NCBI GenBank assembly: GCA_034440515.1
Contig: JAWXCF010000101.1
Location: 1 to 27,011, forward strand
Source: JAWXCF01 sp034440515
GTDB taxonomy: Bacteria > Bacteroidota > Bacteroidia > CAILMK01
DNA length: 27,011 bases
Direction of reading: 5' to 3'
Every line of letters starts with the position of its first letter. Position 1 is the stretch's first letter. Of the stretch, positions 23,416-27,011 are shown piece by piece. The notes below the pieces were generated by a model. The model searched no databases and was not told the DNA's origin. It saw nothing but the letters and a program-made list of their open reading frames with translations. A program made the translations under genes and the position numbers.

Positions 23416-25707
23416 TTAATTTATATTAATTCTAATACCTAAGAATCCCCTAATACCTTGATTAGAAGCATATACGTAGCTTGTGTCAAATGTAAAGCCG
23501 TATGGATTATTTGCGTCAACAATTACCTGACCATTAGCATCATACTTTACATTTTTATCAAATGGATCATTCGTTCTAGGTAGCAGTAGTCCGTTTTTCT
23601 TAAAGGGTGTCCAGTTAAGAAGGTTTTTAACGCCGCCAAATACCTCAACTTTTTTAAAACCAGTATAGGTAAATTGTATGTTTTGTATGCTCCACCACGG
23701 TGATTTATCACTTCTTGGGTCTAGCTCACTAATTAATGGTAGTTTCATTGGGCTATATAGATTACCCGTGTAGTCTATAGTCAATTTTAATTCCTTTACA
23801 GTATAGCTTGCCAACCAAGTCGCTGTAAATTTCTCAGTAAAAAATTGGTAATTTTTTACCCCGTTGTCAGTGTAGGTTACATCTTGTGCAGTAGCCCCAG
23901 TTACTATTTTCAGCCCATTATTAAAGCTAAAGTCAACATTTGCACTAATTCCTTGACTTACTGCGTACCCGTTTAAATTGTTATAGGAAATTTTGTTGGG
24001 ATCAGATAAAAAATCTCCTATTATTCTATTGTAAAAGTGTGTATAAAATGCCGTTGCGTCAAAGCTGATGTACGTACCGTTTTTATAGAATTTCTTATGT
24101 ATGTAGTTCAGGTTTACATTTATAGATTTCTCTGGTCTTATATCGTCATTTATTATTACAGCTCTTGCCCCTGTCAGCGCAGAATGATCTTCAGTAAATA
24201 AATTTACCACCCTATACCCTGTACCAGTGTTTAATCTAATTATATTTCTATCGTTCACGCTGAGTTTATAGGCCAGCCTAGGTGTGTATATATTCCCGTG
24301 AACTGAGTTGTAATCATATCTGAAGCCCAATAGTAATTTCTGCTTTTTGCTTAGTGTTATTTCGTCTTGAGCAAATACCCCTGGTAACCAAATATTTTGT
24401 GCCATATTACTTGGTATAAGAGTATCTGCAGATGCTGTCGTAGGGGTGTTATCATCATAAAATGTTTGTCGCAAGGCCGCACCTATTAGGAAATCGTGAG
24501 CTTTTAACTTTTTATCCCAAGTTAATTGCCCAAAGCCTATGTTTTGCTGTGCAATGTATGAGGTGTTTCCGTATCTGCTATCTTGATTGTGTTTATTATA
24601 TGAAAATGAAAAAAATACTTTTTCCTTAATCGGTAGTTGGTATGAACCCAAAAGTTCCCAACGATTGGTGTAAATGCTTTCCCCATATATGCTGTCGCCA
24701 CCTCTGAACTCTTTAGTCCAATTTATATCACCACCCCATCTATCTTCAAATACATATCTACCAGCTAGGGTAAATAGCTTATTATCTTTTCTTTTGAAGT
24801 TAGCTTTCTCAAATATAGAGATCCGCTTTTGCAAAGTAACATCGGTAAAATTGTCATTATTGTTATCTATTACTGTGCTGTAGTTAAAGTGGTTAATGCC
24901 AGTTAAGAGGTCAATCTTTTTAGCCTTAATTTTAAAACTGACATCTGCGTTTACCTCATTCCAAGTAGTCATAAATACCTCTGCATTAAACAATGGAGCA
25001 TTTTGAGGTTTCTTTGTTATTACGTTTATTAATCCGCCTACTGCTTCGCTACCATATAGACTACTTGCTGGGCCCTTTACTACTTCAATGCGTTCTATTA
25101 AAGAATTTGGAATGCCAGACAATCCGTACACTGTAGACAAACTGCTGACAATCGGCATACCATCTATTAGTACCATAGTGTAGGGACCCTCTAGTCCATT
25201 TATATGAATATCTCCCGTATTGCAAATGGCACAGTTCAGCTGTGGTCGTACGCCATTTATATTAGCCAACCCCTCGAAAAGATTTGCAGTTAAGTTTTTC
25301 TTAAAAAAAGTAGAGTTGTAAACCTCTACAGGTACAGGACTTTCTAGCCTATTTACTTCTTTTAGCGTGCCAGATACAACAACTTCTATTTGATTGTTTT
25401 TTTGATTACTCAAGTCAATATTTAAAGTATCGGTACCAGAAGATGTGATTTTTATAGTTCTTTCCAATTTAAAGAAGCCCAAACTAGATATTTGAATCTT
25501 GTACTGACCTAGAGGAATCCCAGTAAGTGTATATCTACCATTAGAATCTGAAATTGCTTTTTTACTTAAAGTTTTTATTACAACTCTTACTCCCTCTACA
25601 CCTTGATTATCAGCCGTTATTTTGCCCATTAGCTTTGCATTCTGGGCAAATACATTTGCTGTTAATAGAGTTAGAATGAATAGGAATATTCTTTTGTCAG
25701 GCAACAT
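23416..25707 (-). CDS. TonB-dependent outer-membrane receptor with CxxC in the plug
   Basis: The 763-residue receptor has a signal peptide (cleavage near VFAQ), a CarboxypepD_reg-like domain (about 25-105) and a plug (about 115-232) with IDGMPIV, RIEVVKGPASSLYGSEAVGG and LINVITKKP. A 22-strand-type barrel follows, ending GFLGIRININ. It resembles FepA/CirA/BtuB-type receptors rather than SusC, and no susD is adjacent, so it should import a small metal complex or cofactor using TonB energy. C159-x-x-C162 sits in the plug just before the substrate-facing NGLEGPY segment. A DtxR-type box overlaps the promoter, arguing for iron or manganese control. Ligand not determinable. Confidence 0.93.
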   Translation of the reverse strand: MLPDKRIFLFILTLLTANVFAQNAKLMGKITADNQGVEGVRVVIKTLSKKAISDSNGRYTLTGIPLGQYKIQISSLGFFKLERTIKITSSGTDTLNIDLSNQKNNQIEVVVSGTLKEVNRLESPVPVEVYNSTFFKKNLTANLFEGLANINGVRPQLNCAICNTGDIHINGLEGPYTMVLIDGMPIVSSLSTVYGLSGIPNSLIERIEVVKGPASSLYGSEAVGGLINVITKKPQNAPLFNAEVFMTTWNEVNADVSFKIKAKKIDLLTGINHFNYSTVIDNNNDNFTDVTLQKRISIFEKANFKRKDNKLFTLAGRYVFEDRWGGDINWTKEFRGGDSIYGESIYTNRWELLGSYQLPIKEKVFFSFSYNKHNQDSRYGNTSYIAQQNIGFGQLTWDKKLKAHDFLIGAALRQTFYDDNTPTTASADTLIPSNMAQNIWLPGVFAQDEITLSKKQKLLLGFRYDYNSVHGNIYTPRLAYKLSVNDRNIIRLNTGTGYRVVNLFTEDHSALTGARAVIINDDIRPEKSINVNLNYIHKKFYKNGTYISFDATAFYTHFYNRIIGDFLSDPNKISYNNLNGYAVSQGISANVDFSFNNGLKIVTGATAQDVTYTDNGVKNYQFFTEKFTATWLASYTVKELKLTIDYTGNLYSPMKLPLISELDPRSDKSPWWSIQNIQFTYTGFKKVEVFGGVKNLLNWTPFKKNGLLLPRTNDPFDKNVKYDANGQVIVDANNPYGFTFDTSYVYASNQGIRGFLGIRININ

Positions 25708-25726
25708 AATTATAAACTTAATGGCG

Positions 25727-25734
25727 CAAAAATA
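25727..25734 (-). promoter_or_regulatory. TAnnTTTG -7 element for the TonB receptor operon
   Basis: It reads TATTTTTG on the minus strand, 19 nt before the ATG at 25707, directly downstream of the DtxR-like box. Confidence 0.5.
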
Positions 25735-25738
25735 ATAA

Positions 25739-25758
25739 TTTAGGGTAGCCTAAAATAA
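25739..25758. promoter_or_regulatory. DtxR/IdeR/MntR-like operator
   Basis: The inverted repeat TTTAGG-GTAG-CCTAAA sits at 25739-25754. The 19 bases from 25740 match the classical DtxR consensus (TTAGGTTAGC then CTAACCTAA) at 16 positions, including 13 of the first 14. It lies 4 nt upstream of the -7 element of the TonB operon, where a bound repressor would block RNA polymerase. In this family binding requires Fe(II) or Mn(II). Confidence 0.6.
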
Positions 25759-25902
25759 TATTTAAGAAAATATATTTTTACTTGGAAACAGGTCATCTAT
25801 TTTTGGTTACAGAAACCAGTTACAAAAATATTATTATATTGTTCCCAAACTATTATGAGAATATATAGGTTTGGATTTTGGAGTTAGCTATTGTTATTTT
25901 CC

Positions 25903-25931
25903 AAAAAAAACCAGCTACATATAATAGCTGG
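25903..25931 (-). terminator. rho-independent terminator in gene-free DNA
   Basis: CCAGCTA (25911-25917) and TAGCTGG (25925-25931) form a perfect 7-bp stem with a 7-nt loop. In the minus-strand reading eight T follow (complement of 25903-25910). The nearest upstream gene on this strand stops 354 nt away at 26285. Confidence 0.88.
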
Positions 25932-26160
25932 CTAACACAATTAAATGAAACAATATATTAAGTCGAAGTATCAACTTAATGCATTATATTGACTAGGTAC
26001 AAGTGCCAATAATATGTTGGCATTATGTAAATATGTTGATTCTGAAGCTAGATCTAATTGTAAAGTGAACAATGCAACAGAATTACAAGTAAAGCAAAGT
26101 AGAGAACGATTTTGAGATTGTTCTCAACAGTTAATCAATTTAAGTTTAGCGATTTTAGTC
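25903..26160 (-). ncRNA. candidate small RNA of about 255 nt
   Basis: A promoter-like pair (TTTG, 21 nt, TATATTTG at 26199-26167 on the minus strand) faces a strong terminator ending near 25903, with no supportable gene between. The predicted RNA holds hairpins at 26102-26125 (GAGAACAAT/ATCGTTCTC, one mismatch), 26004-26022 (TGCCAA/TTGGCA) and 25961-25978 (AAGTTG/CGACTT), plus the terminator stem. A 49-codon frame without a start codon crosses it, so a short or decayed peptide gene is the alternative. It could also be the 3' UTR of the histidine kinase gene. Confidence 0.4.
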
Positions 26161-26166
26161 TAAATA

Positions 26167-26199
26167 CAAATATATTAATATTAACGAATCATTGCCAAA
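26167..26199 (-). promoter_or_regulatory. full Bacteroidota-type promoter (-33 TTTG and -7 TAnnTTTG)
   Basis: TTTG (complement of 26196-26199) and TATATTTG (complement of 26167-26174) are 21 nt apart, close to the known spacing. This is the best two-part match in the window, and it lies between genes. Confidence 0.55.
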
Positions 26200-26284
26200 T
26201 TATTATTATACCTTATTCACGAACGTTAGGAAATAATTTATAAATCATTTACTAACTTGTTATAAAAGTAAAGTTAAAACTTAT

Positions 26285-27001
26285 TTAAGTGGTGGGAATT
26301 TTTATGTGAATTATTGTTCCTACATTAAGTCCTGGCTGTACCCATATAGTGCCACCCATTTTATTTATTATTTTCTTACAAATTGACAAACCTATACCTG
26401 TTCCTTCAGCATCATTTGCATCGTGTAGGCGTTGAAACATAACAAAAACCTTTTCCTGATATTCATCGTCTATTCCTATACCATTGTCCTTAAACGATAT
26501 GATGGTTTCCTTAGCATCAGTACTTGCGTATATTTTAAGTATTGGGTCCTTATCGGATCGATATTTAATTGAATTTATAAGTAAGTTTTGAAAAACTTGT
26601 AGTAATATTTTTTCATTACAACATATTTCAAATTTAAGATTCGATATTTCTAATTTAGTATTGGTATTTTCTATTAATTCTCTGTTTTGTTCTATTAATT
26701 TTTTTACAATGTCATCTACTAACACAGTTTTCTTCAATTCATCTTCATCATTAGATCGAACATATTCTAATACATCATTTATTAAATTGATCATACGTCG
26801 AACATTTTTCTGTATGTATTTTATATCTTGAATAGAATTATAATCAAGTTTATCTTCATTTAGTATCAATACTTTTTCGCTGTATAGGCTTATCATTCTC
26901 AGCGGCTCCTTCATATCGTGAGAAGTAATCCAATTAAACTGCTCTAGTTCTGCAATATTTTCATTTAATGTTTTAAAATTTGATTGTATTTCATTTGACA
27001 T
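26285..27001 (-). CDS. sensor histidine kinase, HisKA plus HATPase (possibly partial)
   Basis: The 238 visible residues hold a dimerisation/phosphoacceptor helix with H28 (FNWITSHDMKEPLR) and a GHKL ATPase domain. That domain has the N box at N143 (NLLINSIKYRS), the D box D172-NGIGI, the F box MFQRLH and the G2 loop GTGIGL (200-205). It autophosphorylates and would pass phosphate to a response regulator, which is not in the window. The frame stays open upstream of the ATG at 27001 to the window edge, and this subtype usually follows PAS or GAF sensors, so the true start may lie outside. The kinase core is complete and intact. Confidence 0.88.
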   Translation of the reverse strand: MSNEIQSNFKTLNENIAELEQFNWITSHDMKEPLRMISLYSEKVLILNEDKLDYNSIQDIKYIQKNVRRMINLINDVLEYVRSNDEDELKKTVLVDDIVKKLIEQNRELIENTNTKLEISNLKFEICCNEKILLQVFQNLLINSIKYRSDKDPILKIYASTDAKETIISFKDNGIGIDDEYQEKVFVMFQRLHDANDAEGTGIGLSICKKIINKMGGTIWVQPGLNVGTIIHIKIPTT

Positions 27002-27011
27002 TTTATTAAAT

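Noticed and set aside
23416..25707. A SusC/SusD polysaccharide utilisation locus
   Set aside because: No susD-like lipoprotein or glycoside hydrolase is adjacent, the receptor is shorter than SusC, and its plug resembles FepA/BtuB-type receptors.
25977..26125. A 49-codon minus-strand frame across the candidate sRNA with a fairly protein-like translation
   Set aside because: It has no start codon, is preceded directly by TGA, shows no recognisable motif, and overlaps hairpins that the RNA interpretation explains better.
1..27011. CRISPR arrays, tRNA genes, insertion sequences or prophage
   Set aside because: No regularly spaced repeats, cloverleaf-like segments, transposase or phage motifs were seen on either strand by reading; tRNAscan-SE and ISfinder searches would settle this.

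Overview
The window looks like ordinary chromosome from a low-GC Bacteroidota bacterium. The evidence is a cell-surface protein ending in a type IX secretion (T9SS) sorting domain, a SusC/FepA-style TonB receptor with a carboxypeptidase-regulatory N-terminus, small families typical of Bacteroidota (DUF4286, DUF1573), a Bacteroidota-type LptF/LptG permease, and repeated matches to the Bacteroidota -7 promoter element TAnnTTTG just upstream of genes. Chitinophagia- or Sphingobacteriia-like relatives are plausible, but the genus cannot be read from the sequence. I saw no rRNA, tRNA, CRISPR array, transposase or phage gene.

Layout. 1-1.5 kb: a DUF2752 membrane protein, a TerB-like protein and a two-helix membrane protein. 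1.5-3.6 kb: methionyl-tRNA synthetase. 3.6-6 kb: a large secreted Omp28-like T9SS cargo with its own terminator. 6.2-8.1 kb: a small conserved protein, a secreted alpha-helical protein and a DUF4286 protein, with a cluster of strong inverted repeats at 6596-6712. 8.1-8.7 kb: two tiny secreted lysine-rich proteins. 8.8-16.2 kb: an ArnT-like glycosyltransferase, an AlkB-like dioxygenase, pyruvate dehydrogenase E1 alpha, a coupled LptF/LptG-type permease and glycosyltransferase, and an outer-membrane protein. 16.4-17.2 kb: two adjacent broken genes, one HEPN-like, each interrupted by an amber codon. 17.3-19.2 kb: rlmH, a hotdog thioesterase and map. 19.4-22.8 kb: a trans-sulfuration enzyme, an SDR oxidoreductase, a DUF1573 protein and a lipoprotein. 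22.9-25.7 kb: a TonB receptor and thioredoxin-like protein in an operon behind a DtxR-type box. 25.9-26.2 kb: a gene-free promoter-to-terminator unit, a candidate small RNA. 26.3 kb to the end: a sensor histidine kinase that may continue outside the window.

Functionally this is mostly housekeeping (translation and protein maturation: metG, rlmH, map; central metabolism: pdhA; envelope building: ArnT-like enzyme, LptF/G, GT4), mixed with envelope proteins. The best leads for something undescribed are the decayed HEPN two-gene module, the DtxR-boxed receptor whose plug carries CxxC and whose partner is a CxxC thioredoxin, the candidate sRNA, and the inverted-repeat cluster.
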